A DNA stretch of 44,046 nt from an uncultured Steroidobacter sp. GTDB lineage: Bacteria > Pseudomonadota > Gammaproteobacteria > Steroidobacterales > Steroidobacteraceae. The first letter of the stretch is position 1. Each line of letters begins with the position of its first letter. The notes below the pieces were generated by a model that did not search any database, was not told the origin of the DNA, and saw only the letters and a program-made list of their open reading frames with translations. A program made the position numbers and the translations under genes. The stretch lies in assembly GCA_937864115.1 (NCBI GenBank), contig CALMII010000049.1, positions 1-44,046 on the forward strand. The letters are read 5' to 3'. Positions 8,302-17,268 of this stretch are shown here, piece after piece.

Positions 8302-9102
8302 CTACGACCCGCTCGAGGCGGCGGGCTTCGACACTTCGATGAGTTCGATGTCGAAGGCCAGGGTGGCGCCGCGCGGAATCGCGGGCGGAGATCCGCCGTC
8401 GCCGTAAGCGAGATCGGGCGGACACACGATGTGGCTTCTGCCGCCGACCTTCATCTGCAGCAGCGCCTCTTTCCAGCACGCGATGACACCGTTCACGCGA
8501 AACTCGGTCGGCTTGCCGCGCTTGCGCGAACTGTCCACGATCGTGCCGTCGGGCAGTGTGCCTTCGTAATGGACCGTCACGGTATCGGTCTCGACGACCG
8601 CACGCCCCTTGCCTGGACTGACTTCGCGATAGACCATGCCGCTCGTCGTCTTTACCGCGCCGGACTGCGTCGCCTGCTGGGCCAGGTACGCCGCACCCCG
8701 CTCGCGCTGCTGCTCGATGGCTCGCGCCTGTCGCTGGTAATGAAGCGCCTGGATCTTCGGCATGAAGGCCGTCACGTCGACGCGCGGCTCCTCACCCGCC
8801 GCGGCTTCCTTGAAGCCGTCAAGAACGAATTGCTGCTCCTCCGCCGTCAGTTCGAGATCACGCAGGTTGTTCGCCATCGCGGCCCCGAGCGCATAGAGCG
8901 TCTGCTGCTCTTCGTTCATCGGCGCCTTCGCCGTCGCCGCATCGGATGCCGACCCGGAGCAGCCACACAGCATCACCAGCGCGAGCGCGGGAAGCCCTCC
9001 ATATCTTCTGTAAACACCCGTCGCGGACCTGTGCCCGAGGTCAGGTCGTAGGGCCTCACCGGACTTGATATGCAATTTGATAATTTGAGATATTTGAATC
9101 AT
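8302..9102 (-). CDS. FKBP-type peptidyl-prolyl isomerase, lipoprotein
   Basis: 266 aa. N-terminal helical FKBP_N-like region about 62-150 (NEEQQTLYALGAAMANNL, then QRQARAIEQQRERG), then the isomerase domain about 155-258 (VTVHYEGTLPDGTIVDSS, GGRSHIVCPPDLAYGDGG, GATLAFDIELI). It speeds cis-trans proline isomerisation in periplasmic proteins. A lipobox LCGC (Cys48) suggests an envelope lipoprotein. The only in-frame ATG (9102) puts 47 residues before that Cys, longer than usual for a lipoprotein signal. No better in-frame start was found, so the N-terminus is uncertain. Its neighbours are large secreted proteins, which could be folding clients, but this is only suggested by position. Confidence 0.85.
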   Translation of the reverse strand: MIQISQIIKLHIKSGEALRPDLGHRSATGVYRRYGGLPALALVMLCGCSGSASDAATAKAPMNEEQQTLYALGAAMANNLRDLELTAEEQQFVLDGFKEAAAGEEPRVDVTAFMPKIQALHYQRQARAIEQQRERGAAYLAQQATQSGAVKTTSGMVYREVSPGKGRAVVETDTVTVHYEGTLPDGTIVDSSRKRGKPTEFRVNGVIACWKEALLQMKVGGRSHIVCPPDLAYGDGGSPPAIPRGATLAFDIELIEVSKPAASSGS

Positions 9103-9550
9103 AAGTACGCTCTCTGTTCGTTGACTTCCATTTGCATCACCGACAGTACCCTGCCGGATGGCAAGCCCCTGGAACCACAGAAAAATGGCAATTTTTAAGT
9201 ATTAAATTGCGGCCTCCACAGCCCCCAGACAGCTCCCCCACCGGTTGCTTATACAATACAACCGCCATGTCGATGTCAGGTTGTTCTCTTTTTTTCACTT
9301 CACGGTATGTGCTAGCTTGAACCGCTGATAGTCGACAACGGGCTCGATAGAGCATCCGGCGTTCGTACATACGTACCGAGCCGGGCCTACGACTCGTAAT
9401 GTTGGCAATGCCTTGGGGGCGCACCTGCCGACCGGGACTGCGCAAGCGGTTCTGATCGCAGGTCGCGGTATTTCGACAACCGTCGGCCGATGAAGATCGG
9501 CCGACGAGGCCAGTGCTGATGCAGAATTCCGCACGGGTTCAACTACAACT
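9103..9550. other. Divergent intergenic region, FKBP / Ebo cluster
   Basis: 448 nt without a supported gene. 9170-9310 is AT-richer than the surroundings and probably carries promoters in both directions. A perfect hairpin lies at 9481-9506 (CGTCGGCCGAT, loop GAAG, ATCGGCCGACG), 45 nt before eboA, as a leader element of the Ebo transcript. Confidence 0.6.
9481..9506 (+). promoter_or_regulatory. Perfect hairpin in eboA leader
   Basis: 11-bp arms with a GAAG tetraloop. No T-run follows and no plus-strand gene ends just upstream, so a simple terminator role is unlikely. It may be an operator or an RNA structure controlling the Ebo operon. Confidence 0.45.
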
Positions 9551-10483
9551 ATGAAGTCACAGACTCCGCTCGCAACGCCGCCGAGCCCCGCAGCCCGCCT
9601 CGCAATCCTGCAGCAGTTGCTGCAGCCACGCTTGAGCGCTGACGCGGGCAATTTCGTGGTAAAGGCCGTCGCCGAGATCCGCTCCGGCACCGATCCGACC
9701 CGGTTCTCCCAGCTGATCGCTTCGGCAAGCCGTCACGCCCGCCGACGCATCGCGTTCGATCCCACGCCCGAGGAGCTGGCGCTCGCCGGTTCGGTACAGA
9801 TGGACGTCAACATCGTCGCCTGGAATCAGCTCGAGGCGCTGCGCGTACTGCTGGTACTCTCGCATCCCGATCTGGAGCAGCCCGCCTTCGTCGAAGCCCT
9901 CGAACAATGCTTCCGCTATGCCGACGAGGGGGAACTATGCGCGCTGTACCGCGCCCTGCCCCTGCTGCCGGATGGCGCACGCTTCACCTGGCGTGCCGGC
10001 GAGGGCTGCCGCAGCAACATGCGCTCGGTCTTCGAGGCCGTGGCCTGCGACTCCCAGTTTCCCGCCAGGCATTTCGATGACGTCGCCTGGCGCCAGCTCG
10101 TCATGAAGGCCGTCTTCCTCAATGCGCCGCTGTGGCGGGTGCATGGTCTCGATTCGCGCCTGTCGCCGGAACTCGCGCGCATGGCGCTCGACTTCATCGA
10201 CGAACGGCGCAGTGCCGGCCGGCCCATTCCGCCGCAGCTGTGGCTATGTCTCGGCACGCACGAAGAGGATCGTTCCCTCCATGCGCTGCGCACCGAGCTT
10301 CGTCGCGGCGACCTGCGCGGGCGCAGCGCGGCATTGCTCGCGCTCGCACGGGCGGGGCAGCTGGCGAAAGTCCACCAATGGCTCGGCGGCTGGCTGGGGG
10401 ATCTCGAACCGACGCTGGCGCAGGCACAGCACGGCGACACCACGCAACTTGCGTTCCGGGATCTCTGGACGACGTCTGGCTGA
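9551..10483 (+). CDS. eboA: EboA domain protein
   Basis: 310 aa, first gene of the Ebo cluster. The family hallmark is the central stretch LPDGARFTWRAGEGCRSNMR followed by FDDVAWRQLVMKAVFLNAPLW. EboA proteins have no established activity. They occur in Ebo/EDB clusters next to EboB-F, for example in cyanobacteria beside scytonemin genes and in a Pseudomonas fluorescens cluster linked to nematode repellence. No signal peptide, mostly helical. No good ribosome binding site is visible, but no earlier in-frame start exists nearby. The stop lies 13 nt before eboB. Confidence 0.85.
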   Translation: MKSQTPLATPPSPAARLAILQQLLQPRLSADAGNFVVKAVAEIRSGTDPTRFSQLIASASRHARRRIAFDPTPEELALAGSVQMDVNIVAWNQLEALRVLLVLSHPDLEQPAFVEALEQCFRYADEGELCALYRALPLLPDGARFTWRAGEGCRSNMRSVFEAVACDSQFPARHFDDVAWRQLVMKAVFLNAPLWRVHGLDSRLSPELARMALDFIDERRSAGRPIPPQLWLCLGTHEEDRSLHALRTELRRGDLRGRSAALLALARAGQLAKVHQWLGGWLGDLEPTLAQAQHGDTTQLAFRDLWTTSG

Positions 10484-10496
10484 AGGAGTCCTGTCA

Positions 10497-11414
10497 ATGA
10501 AATTCTTCGATCCGCACATCCACATCACCTCGCGCACGACCGACGATCTGCAGGCGATGGCCGATGCCGGCGTACGCGCGGTGATCGAACCGGCCTTCTG
10601 GCTCGGCCAGCCACGCACGACGGTGGGCAGCTACGTCGACTACTTCTCCAGCCTGGTCGGCTGGGAGCGATTCCGCTGCAGCCAGTTCGGGATCACGCAC
10701 TACTGCGCCATCGGCCTCAACTCGAAGGAAGCCAACAACGAGGCGCTGGCGCGTGAGGTGCTGGAACTGATTCCCCACTTCGCACTGAAGGAAGGCGTCG
10801 TCGCGATCGGCGAGATCGGCTACGACGAAATCACCCCCGCCGAGGAACGCGCCTACCAGGCACAGCTGCAGATGGCCGTCGACTGGGACACGGTGGTCAT
10901 GGTGCATTCGCCGCATCGGGACAAGAAGCGCGGCATCCGCCGCTCGATCGATGTGGCGCGCGAAGCCGGCGTCGACATGCGCAAGCTCATCATCGACCAC
11001 AACAACGAAGAGACCGTCCGCGACGTGCTCGATGCGGGCGCATGGGCCGCCTTCACCATCTATCCCCATACCAAGATGGACTCCGAGCGCATGGTCGAGA
11101 TCGTGCGGCGTTACGGCTCGGAGCGGGTCATCGTCGACAGCTCGGCGGACTGGGGCGTAAGCGATGCGCTCTCCGTACCGCGCACGGCGGCATTGATGCT
11201 TTCCTCGGGCATTCCGGCAGCCGATGTCGAAGCCACTACCTGGTCCAATGCGATCGCCGCCTATCGGCAGTCCGGCCAGATCGATGTCGATGCCCTGAAC
11301 GCCTCGCCGTCGATCGACCAGCGCCGGCTGTTCGCGGACAACTCCGTCCTGCGCGGGCAGGCTCCGCGCGTGGAGATTCCTGCAACGTCGCTTCAGGAAA
11401 GATCATGCTGCTGA
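10497..11414 (+). CDS. eboB: TatD-like metal-dependent hydrolase (EboB)
   Basis: 305 aa. AAGGAG 8 nt before ATG 10497 fixes the start. Amidohydrolase-fold metal ligands are visible: FDPHIHI near the N-terminus, GEIGYDE about 104-110, VMVHSPH about 133-139, IDHNNE about 163-168 and VDSSADWG about 212-219. The family includes TatD-type phosphoesterases and nucleases. Within Ebo clusters the substrate is unknown. It overlaps the next gene by 10 nt, so translation is likely coupled. Confidence 0.85.
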   Translation: MKFFDPHIHITSRTTDDLQAMADAGVRAVIEPAFWLGQPRTTVGSYVDYFSSLVGWERFRCSQFGITHYCAIGLNSKEANNEALAREVLELIPHFALKEGVVAIGEIGYDEITPAEERAYQAQLQMAVDWDTVVMVHSPHRDKKRGIRRSIDVAREAGVDMRKLIIDHNNEETVRDVLDAGAWAAFTIYPHTKMDSERMVEIVRRYGSERVIVDSSADWGVSDALSVPRTAALMLSSGIPAADVEATTWSNAIAAYRQSGQIDVDALNASPSIDQRRLFADNSVLRGQAPRVEIPATSLQERSCC

Positions 11415-11785
11415 AAGCCCTATGGATTTTTGGCGCGCTGTTCTTCACGTACGCCGTCGTCATGCAGTACAACGATCCCGATCCGCTCGTCTGGATGTCG
11501 CTCTACGGCATCGTCGCGATCGCCAACGTCGCCGCTCTGGCCGGCCGGCTCTCGCCGCGCTGGATTGCCGTCGCGACGCTTCCTCACCTCGTCTATGGAT
11601 TGATGCTCAGCCCCTATCTGCTGCGCACCTCCCTGCATGCCTTCCAGACCATGGGCATGAAGAACGATCTGGAAGAACTGGTGCGCGAGTCATGGGGCAC
11701 CGTCGTCTGCGTGCTCTGGATGACCGGCCTGTTCTTCTACGCACGACACCTTGCCGTCCGCAAATCATCGGAAGCCATCGCATGA
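11405..11785 (+). CDS. TMEM220-like small membrane protein
   Basis: 126 aa with about four hydrophobic segments. The N-terminal motif VVMQYNDPDPLVWM is typical of the TMEM220 family, of unknown function. It overlaps eboB by 10 nt and the next gene by an ATGA junction. It is not one of the six standard Ebo proteins that I know, so it appears to be an added member that may be tied to a membrane-bound product. Confidence 0.75.
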   Translation: MLLKALWIFGALFFTYAVVMQYNDPDPLVWMSLYGIVAIANVAALAGRLSPRWIAVATLPHLVYGLMLSPYLLRTSLHAFQTMGMKNDLEELVRESWGTVVCVLWMTGLFFYARHLAVRKSSEAIA

Positions 11786-12915
11786 TCAAGACCATCGCTA
11801 CCCTCGCCTGCTGCCTGTTCGCCACGGCAGCCGTCGCCGACACACCAGAAGCCATCGTGGTACCCCTCAAGGTCCGCGAGGAACTGAAGCCGCGCACGAT
11901 CATCGCGCACAACCTCGACAACCCGCGCGGACTGCACGTGCTCGCCGACGGATCGCTGCTGGTCGCCGAGGCCGGCATCGGCAATCTGGCCAGCGCAAAC
12001 ACCAGTCGCCTGACGCGGCTGACGGATCTCGACCGTGACGGCCGCTACGATTCCGACGGCGAACGTCGCGTGCTGCTGGACAAGCTGTATTCGATCAACA
12101 TCCTCGAGCACGTACGCCGCGATGAGGTGTTCGGCATGGCCTCCATCGCCGCCGGCGGCGGCGCCGTGCTCGCCACGCACGCCATCTTCGACGGTCCGAG
12201 CCAGCTGTACGAAATCGCGGGCGATTCGGTAAAGCCCCTGGGCAAGGCCGAAGGAAACCTCAACTCCATCACCTACGATCCGCGCCGGCGCATCTGGCTC
12301 GCCGCATCGAGCTCGCGCGATCAGGTCGTTCGCGTCGCGCTCGACGGCAAGGTCAGCGTGATCGCCAAGCTGCCGCTGCTGGCGAGCGGTCAACAGCCCG
12401 TACCTGCCTACGTCCGTTTCGACGATCGCACCGGCGACACGCTGGTCAGCCTGTTCAGCGGCTCGACCGAAGGCGAAACGGGCGGCGACGGCACCGAGAT
12501 CGAGCCGCGCTCGGCGAAGATCATACGCATCAACCCCGACAACGCCGCCACGGCAGACGTCGTCACGGGTCTCACGGTGCCGACCGATCTCGTCGTCGAC
12601 AAGGACGGTCGCATCTACATTCTCGAGTTCTGCGACGAATTCCTGGATCCGCTGCAGAAGCGCGAACAGATGTGGCAGGGTACGAGTCATGGCGGATTCA
12701 AGCGGTTCTCCGGCCGGCTGCTGCGCATCGACCGCAACAGTCGCGAAGTCGTCGTGATCGCGACCGGCCTCGACGCGCCCACCAACATCCTGCTGCAGGG
12801 CGACGCCCTGCTGGTCAGCGAAGGCATGGGAACCCCCGGCCGCAAGATTCCGCAAGGCACGAACGCCGTGCCGCTGCAGGGATTCATCTCGCGGATCGAT
12901 CTCGGAGCACACTGA
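11782..12915 (+). CDS. Secreted beta-propeller, ScyD/ScyE-like
   Basis: 377 aa. Signal peptide about 1-19 (ATAAVADT). The remainder reads as repeated propeller blades: NLDNPRGLHVLADGSLLVAEAG, LTVPTDLVVDKDGRIYILEF, GLDAPTNILLQGDALLVSEG. This pattern is shared by ScyD/ScyE-family and NHL/SMP-30-like proteins. In cyanobacteria ScyD/E genes sit in scytonemin loci next to Ebo genes, so the association here is notable. ATGA overlap with the preceding gene and a 2-nt gap to eboD place it in the operon. Its periplasmic location suggests a role in late product handling. Catalysis is not shown. Confidence 0.7.
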   Translation: MIKTIATLACCLFATAAVADTPEAIVVPLKVREELKPRTIIAHNLDNPRGLHVLADGSLLVAEAGIGNLASANTSRLTRLTDLDRDGRYDSDGERRVLLDKLYSINILEHVRRDEVFGMASIAAGGGAVLATHAIFDGPSQLYEIAGDSVKPLGKAEGNLNSITYDPRRRIWLAASSSRDQVVRVALDGKVSVIAKLPLLASGQQPVPAYVRFDDRTGDTLVSLFSGSTEGETGGDGTEIEPRSAKIIRINPDNAATADVVTGLTVPTDLVVDKDGRIYILEFCDEFLDPLQKREQMWQGTSHGGFKRFSGRLLRIDRNSREVVVIATGLDAPTNILLQGDALLVSEGMGTPGRKIPQGTNAVPLQGFISRIDLGAH

Positions 12916-12917
12916 CG

Positions 12918-14093
12918 ATGCGACTGCAGATCGAACAGCATTTCGATGTTCGCTATCAGTACCGGGTGTGCTTCACCCGGGACGCCTTCGCTGCGGACAA
13001 CCTGCTGCTTCGTGACCTCATCAGCGAGGAAGGAGCGCGGCGGGCCCGTGTTCTGATGGTCGTGGACGAAGGAGTGACCCGGGGCAATCCGCAGCTCGTC
13101 GCCGCGATGGAGGCGTACGCAACCGCGCATGCGGATGCATTGCAGCTGGTCCGGTCGCCGTGGGTCGTCCGCGGCGGCGAGGTCATCAAGAACGATCCGC
13201 TCGAAGTCAACGCGCTCTACGAGTACTCGCGGACGCTCGGTCTGTGCCGTCACAGCTATGTCGTGGCGCTGGGCGGCGGCGCGATGCTCGATGCCATCGG
13301 CTATGCGGCGGCGACGGCGCACCGCGGCATCCGGCTGATCCGCATGCCTTCCACCGTGCTCGGCCAGAACGATGCCGGCGTCGGCGTCAAGAATGCGATC
13401 AACTGGCATGGCCGGAAGAACTTCCTCGGCACGTTCGTTCCGCCCCACGCGGTCGTCAACGACTTCGCGCTGCTCGCCAGTGTGCCGGTCGCGGACCGTC
13501 GGGCAGGTCTCGCCGAGGCCGTGAAGGTGGCCCTCATTCGGGATCGCAGCTTCTTCGACTACATGCAGACGCACCATCGCGAACTCGCGCGGCTCGACAC
13601 CGCCGTGCTCGAGGAAGTCATCGTGCGCTGCGCCAGCCTGCATCTCGCCCACATCCGCAATGGCGGCGATCCGTTCGAACGCGGCAGCCAGCGTCCGCTC
13701 GATTTCGGTCACTGGTCGGCGCACCGGCTCGAAGAGATTTCCCAGGGACGGCTGCGTCACGGCGAAGCCGTCGCCATCGGCATTGCGCTCGATGCGCTCT
13801 ACTCGTTCCGCTGCGGCATGCTGAGCCAGAGCGAGTGGCACGCCATCTACGCCATCCTCACGGATATCGGCTTCACGCTGAACGATGCAGGGTTCGATCG
13901 TCTCGACGTTGCCAAAGCGCTGAATGACTTCCGCGAACACCTGGGCGGCGCCCTGTGCATCACCCTGCTGCGCGGCATCGGCGACGGCATCGAAGTGGAC
14001 ACGATCGATGTGCCGCTGATGAGCCGCTGCATCGAGGAACTGCGCGAGATCGACGCGTCGAGGGCGACAGCCGAACGACGGATTCTTGCGTGA
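12918..14093 (+). CDS. eboD: 3-dehydroquinate synthase-like protein (EboD)
   Basis: 391 aa of the AroB-like fold. NAD-binding loop ALGGGAMLDAIGY about 118-130, substrate loop STVLGQNDAGVGVKNAIN about 147-164, and metal-site segments FGHWSAHRLE and LRHGEAVAIGI in the C-terminal half. The His residues expected for zinc binding are retained. Sequence differs from housekeeping AroB (ordinary DHQS has AQVDSSVGGK), as expected for EboD and sugar-phosphate cyclase relatives, so its product need not be dehydroquinate. It overlaps eboE by four bases (GTGA). Confidence 0.85.
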   Translation: MRLQIEQHFDVRYQYRVCFTRDAFAADNLLLRDLISEEGARRARVLMVVDEGVTRGNPQLVAAMEAYATAHADALQLVRSPWVVRGGEVIKNDPLEVNALYEYSRTLGLCRHSYVVALGGGAMLDAIGYAAATAHRGIRLIRMPSTVLGQNDAGVGVKNAINWHGRKNFLGTFVPPHAVVNDFALLASVPVADRRAGLAEAVKVALIRDRSFFDYMQTHHRELARLDTAVLEEVIVRCASLHLAHIRNGGDPFERGSQRPLDFGHWSAHRLEEISQGRLRHGEAVAIGIALDALYSFRCGMLSQSEWHAIYAILTDIGFTLNDAGFDRLDVAKALNDFREHLGGALCITLLRGIGDGIEVDTIDVPLMSRCIEELREIDASRATAERRILA

Positions 14094-15217
14094 GTCGGCC
14101 TCGCGTCCTCACCTACTGCAGCAACATCCATCCCGGAGAGTCCTGGAACGACGTCCTGCGCAATCTTCACGATCATGCGCTGGCGGTAAAGGCCGAGCTG
14201 GCCCCGGCTGCCGCGTTTCCGCTCGGCTTGCGCCTGTCGGCGCAGGCCGCGAGCGAACTCACCGACGAATCCATCCACAGCTTCCGCGACTGGCTCGATG
14301 CTCACGGCTGCCGCGTGGCGACCGTCAACGGCTTCCCCTACGGCGTCTTTCACGGAACCACCGTGAAGCACGCGGTGTACGAGCCGGACTGGCGCCACGC
14401 CGAGCGCGCCCGCTACACCATGCAGCTCGCCGACATCCTGGCGCAGTGGCTGGCACCGACCGAGACGGGATCGATCTCCACGGTGCCGATCGCCTTCCGC
14501 GACCGTTTTCTCGACGAGCACTGGTCGCCGGTGCGAAAGAATCTTCTCGACACACTCGCTCATCTCGCGCTCATCCGCGATCGCGGCGGCCCGCTGATCC
14601 GGCTGGCAATCGAGCCGGAACCTCACTGCATGCTCGAGACGACCACCGAGGTGGTTCAGTTCTTCTCGCGCATGAATTTTCCCGGCGCCCTCGCCGAGCA
14701 CGTGGGCATCTGCCTGGATTGTTGCCACCAGGCGGTCGAGTTCGAGCGCCCCGACCGCGTTCTCGCACAACTGCGCGAGGCGGGAATCACCATCGCCAAA
14801 GTGCAGGTCTCCTCGGCGCTGCGAGCCATTGGCGGCGAGATCGCTGCCTTGATGCAGTTCGACGAGCCCACGTACCTGCACCAGGCCGTCGCACTCACGA
14901 CGCGCGGCACGCTCGCGCGCTTCTGCGATCTGCCCGACCTCGCACGATGGCTGGCGCGCGGCGAACGCGCGGAGGAAGTCCGCGTGCATTTCCATGTGCC
15001 GGTCTTCCTGGATCACCTGGGCAGCGTCGGCACGACCCGGTTCTTTCTCGACGAATTGCTGCCGCAGCTCGATCCGGACCTGCCGCTGGAAGTCGAAACC
15101 TACAGCTTCGGCGTCTTGCCTGCGTCGCTGCGATCCGATTCCATCGGCGCATCGATCGTGCGGGAACTTCGCTGGGTCACCGAAAAACTGCACGATGCAT
15201 CGCACCGCCGTCATTAA
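14090..15217 (+). CDS. eboE: Metabolite traffic protein EboE (TIM-barrel)
   Basis: 375 aa, GTG start at 14090 overlapping the eboD stop. Upstream codons in this frame are non-coding (Arg/His-rich shadow). Xylose-isomerase-like TIM barrel: CSNIHPGESW at the N-terminus, PLGLRLSAQAA, TVNGFPYGVFHG, IEPEPHCMLETT and GICLDCCHQAVEFE carry the conserved acidic and His residues that bind metal in the fold. EboE is named for its presumed role with a sugar-phosphate-type metabolite. Real function is unknown. The 3' end overlaps eboF by 23 nt. Confidence 0.87.
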   Translation: MSRPRVLTYCSNIHPGESWNDVLRNLHDHALAVKAELAPAAAFPLGLRLSAQAASELTDESIHSFRDWLDAHGCRVATVNGFPYGVFHGTTVKHAVYEPDWRHAERARYTMQLADILAQWLAPTETGSISTVPIAFRDRFLDEHWSPVRKNLLDTLAHLALIRDRGGPLIRLAIEPEPHCMLETTTEVVQFFSRMNFPGALAEHVGICLDCCHQAVEFERPDRVLAQLREAGITIAKVQVSSALRAIGGEIAALMQFDEPTYLHQAVALTTRGTLARFCDLPDLARWLARGERAEEVRVHFHVPVFLDHLGSVGTTRFFLDELLPQLDPDLPLEVETYSFGVLPASLRSDSIGASIVRELRWVTEKLHDASHRRH

Positions 15218-16562
15218 CGTCGTCGGCCTGACGCGCCGACACCTCGGGCCGGAAACGCCGCGGCTGAACGCGTTCGCCGCGAACATCGCGACGATTGAAA
15301 CGATCACGCCTGCGGTGACGTGCTCGATGCAGGCCACATTCCTCACCGGGCGCACACCGCGCGATCACGGCATCGTCGGCAATGGCTGGTACTTTCGCGA
15401 ACTCGATCAGGTGTTGCTCTGGCGTCAGAGCAATCGCCTGATCCAGTCGCCGCGCATCTGGGACTACGCCCGGCAGCGCGATCCGCAGTTCACCTGCGCG
15501 AACACTTTCTGGTGGTACGCGATGGCGACGAGCGCGGACGTCACGCTGACTCCGCGCCCTCTGTACTGTGCCGACGGACTCAAGCTCCCGGACTTCTACA
15601 CGCAACCCGCAGTGCTGCGCGATGAACTGCGAGAACAGCTGGGACAGTTTCCGCTGTTCGATTTCTGGGGGCCGCGAACGAGCATCCGTTCCAGCGCCTG
15701 GATTGCCGCGGCGGCGCGAGCGGTCGAGGAACGTTTCAACCCCACCCTGCAGCTGATCTACCTGCCGCATCTGGACTACTGCCTGCAGCGGGTCGGCCCT
15801 CACGGCAACATCGCCAGGGATCTGCGCGAGATCGACACGGTATGCGGCGACCTGATCGACTTCCTGACGGCGCGCGGCGTGCGCATCGTGCTCCTGTCGG
15901 AATACGGCATCACGCCGGTAGATCGGCCCGTGCACATCAACCGCCATTTGCGGTCAGCCGGCTGGGTGGAAACCAAGCGGGACCTGGGGCGGGAGTACCT
16001 CGATCCCGGCGCCTCGCGCGCATTCGCGGTCGCCGACCATCAGATCGCACATATATATGTGCGCAACAAGGCGGACGTCCCTGCCGTCGCCAAGCGGTGC
16101 GCGGAGATTCCGGGTGTCGCCGCGGTCCTGGATGAGCCGGGCAAGCAGCACTACGGTCTGGACCACGAACGCTCCGGCGACCTGGTCCTGCTCGCCGAAC
16201 CCGACAGCTGGTTCACCTATTACTTCTGGATGGACGACGACCGCGCACCCGACTACGCGCGCCTGGTCGACATTCACAACAAGCCGGGGTACGACCCGGT
16301 GGAACTGTTCATGGATCCGGCCATTTCGTGGCCGCTTCTCAAGGTCGGGTCCATACTCGCCCGCAAGGCGCTCGGCATGCGCTACGTCATGGATGTCATT
16401 CCGCTCGATGCGAGCCTGGTGCGCGGATCGCACGGCCTCGCCGTCAGCGACAGCGCAGACGCACCGGTGTTCATCAGCTCCGAGCCGCGACTCGTGCCGG
16501 ACGGGACACTGCCGGCGCAGCAGGTCTGCGAAACCCTGCTGTCCCACGTGTTCACGCCATGA
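15195..16562 (+). CDS. eboF: Alkaline-phosphatase-superfamily protein EboF
   Basis: 455 aa. Nucleotide pyrophosphatase/phosphodiesterase-like fold, with the segment ITPAVTCSMQATFLTGRTPRD giving the Thr nucleophile region, then DHGIVGNGWY, LIYLPHLDYCLQ, LLSEYGI and RGSHG as metal-ligand segments. Predicted to hydrolyse or transfer a phosphate or phosphodiester in the Ebo product pathway. It starts inside the eboE 3' end and ends with an ATGA overlap onto eboC. Confidence 0.85.
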   Translation: MHRTAVINVVGLTRRHLGPETPRLNAFAANIATIETITPAVTCSMQATFLTGRTPRDHGIVGNGWYFRELDQVLLWRQSNRLIQSPRIWDYARQRDPQFTCANTFWWYAMATSADVTLTPRPLYCADGLKLPDFYTQPAVLRDELREQLGQFPLFDFWGPRTSIRSSAWIAAAARAVEERFNPTLQLIYLPHLDYCLQRVGPHGNIARDLREIDTVCGDLIDFLTARGVRIVLLSEYGITPVDRPVHINRHLRSAGWVETKRDLGREYLDPGASRAFAVADHQIAHIYVRNKADVPAVAKRCAEIPGVAAVLDEPGKQHYGLDHERSGDLVLLAEPDSWFTYYFWMDDDRAPDYARLVDIHNKPGYDPVELFMDPAISWPLLKVGSILARKALGMRYVMDVIPLDASLVRGSHGLAVSDSADAPVFISSEPRLVPDGTLPAQQVCETLLSHVFTP

Positions 16563-17266
16563 GCCTCAAGTCGCTCCTCGCCCTGTGTCGCGCCAGCAAT
16601 CTTCCGACCGTGTGGATGAACGTGCTGGCGGCGGCCCTGCTGAGCGCTGCAGATGCCCCGGCCTGGCAGATCGTCACGCTGGCCATTGCGCTCTCGTGCT
16701 TCTATTGCGGCGGCATGGCCATGAACGATCTGTGCGATCTCGCCTTCGATCGCGTTCATCAGCCATACCGGCCGATCGTTGCAGGGCGCCTGAGCAGGAC
16801 GGCGGCGCAGACGACGATGGCACTGCTCTTCCTCACGGGCTTTGCGCTGCTTGCAACGGCGCCCTCGCCGCAGGGCCTCGGCGGCGGCATGGGACTTCTC
16901 GGCGTGATCTGGATCTACAACGCCTATCACAAGCAGCATCCTGCGGCCGTGTTCGTCATGGGCGCCGCGCGCTTGATGGTCTACATCGTGACCGCCCTGT
17001 CTCTCACCGGCAGCGTGAATGCGGCAGTGTGGCTCGCTGCGGCCTTGCAGACGATCTACGTCGTCGTGCTCACGGTCGTTGCGCGCGCCGAGCATCGGGC
17101 GCCCGGCGGCCGCTACGGATGGCCCGTCGTTCCCTGGCTGATTGCAGCGATGCCATTGGTCGACGGCATCGTGCTGGCCCACCTGGTATCGCCGGTCTGG
17201 CTGGTGGCCGGCGTGATCGCAACGGCGCTGACCCGACTGGGCCAGCGCTACGTCCGCGGCGACTGA
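16559..17266 (+). CDS. eboC: UbiA-like prenyltransferase EboC
   Basis: 235 aa integral membrane protein with about seven transmembrane helices. The UbiA-family aspartate motif is NDLCDLAFDR about 58-67. The second Asp-rich motif of typical UbiA enzymes is not clear (the region is GGRYGWPVVPW), as in EboC relatives. Expected to attach a prenyl group to, or handle, a polar acceptor at the inner membrane. Last gene of the Ebo operon, with idi ending 2 nt away on the other strand. Confidence 0.85.
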   Translation: MSLKSLLALCRASNLPTVWMNVLAAALLSAADAPAWQIVTLAIALSCFYCGGMAMNDLCDLAFDRVHQPYRPIVAGRLSRTAAQTTMALLFLTGFALLATAPSPQGLGGGMGLLGVIWIYNAYHKQHPAAVFVMGAARLMVYIVTALSLTGSVNAAVWLAAALQTIYVVVLTVVARAEHRAPGGRYGWPVVPWLIAAMPLVDGIVLAHLVSPVWLVAGVIATALTRLGQRYVRGD

Positions 17267-17268
17267 GT

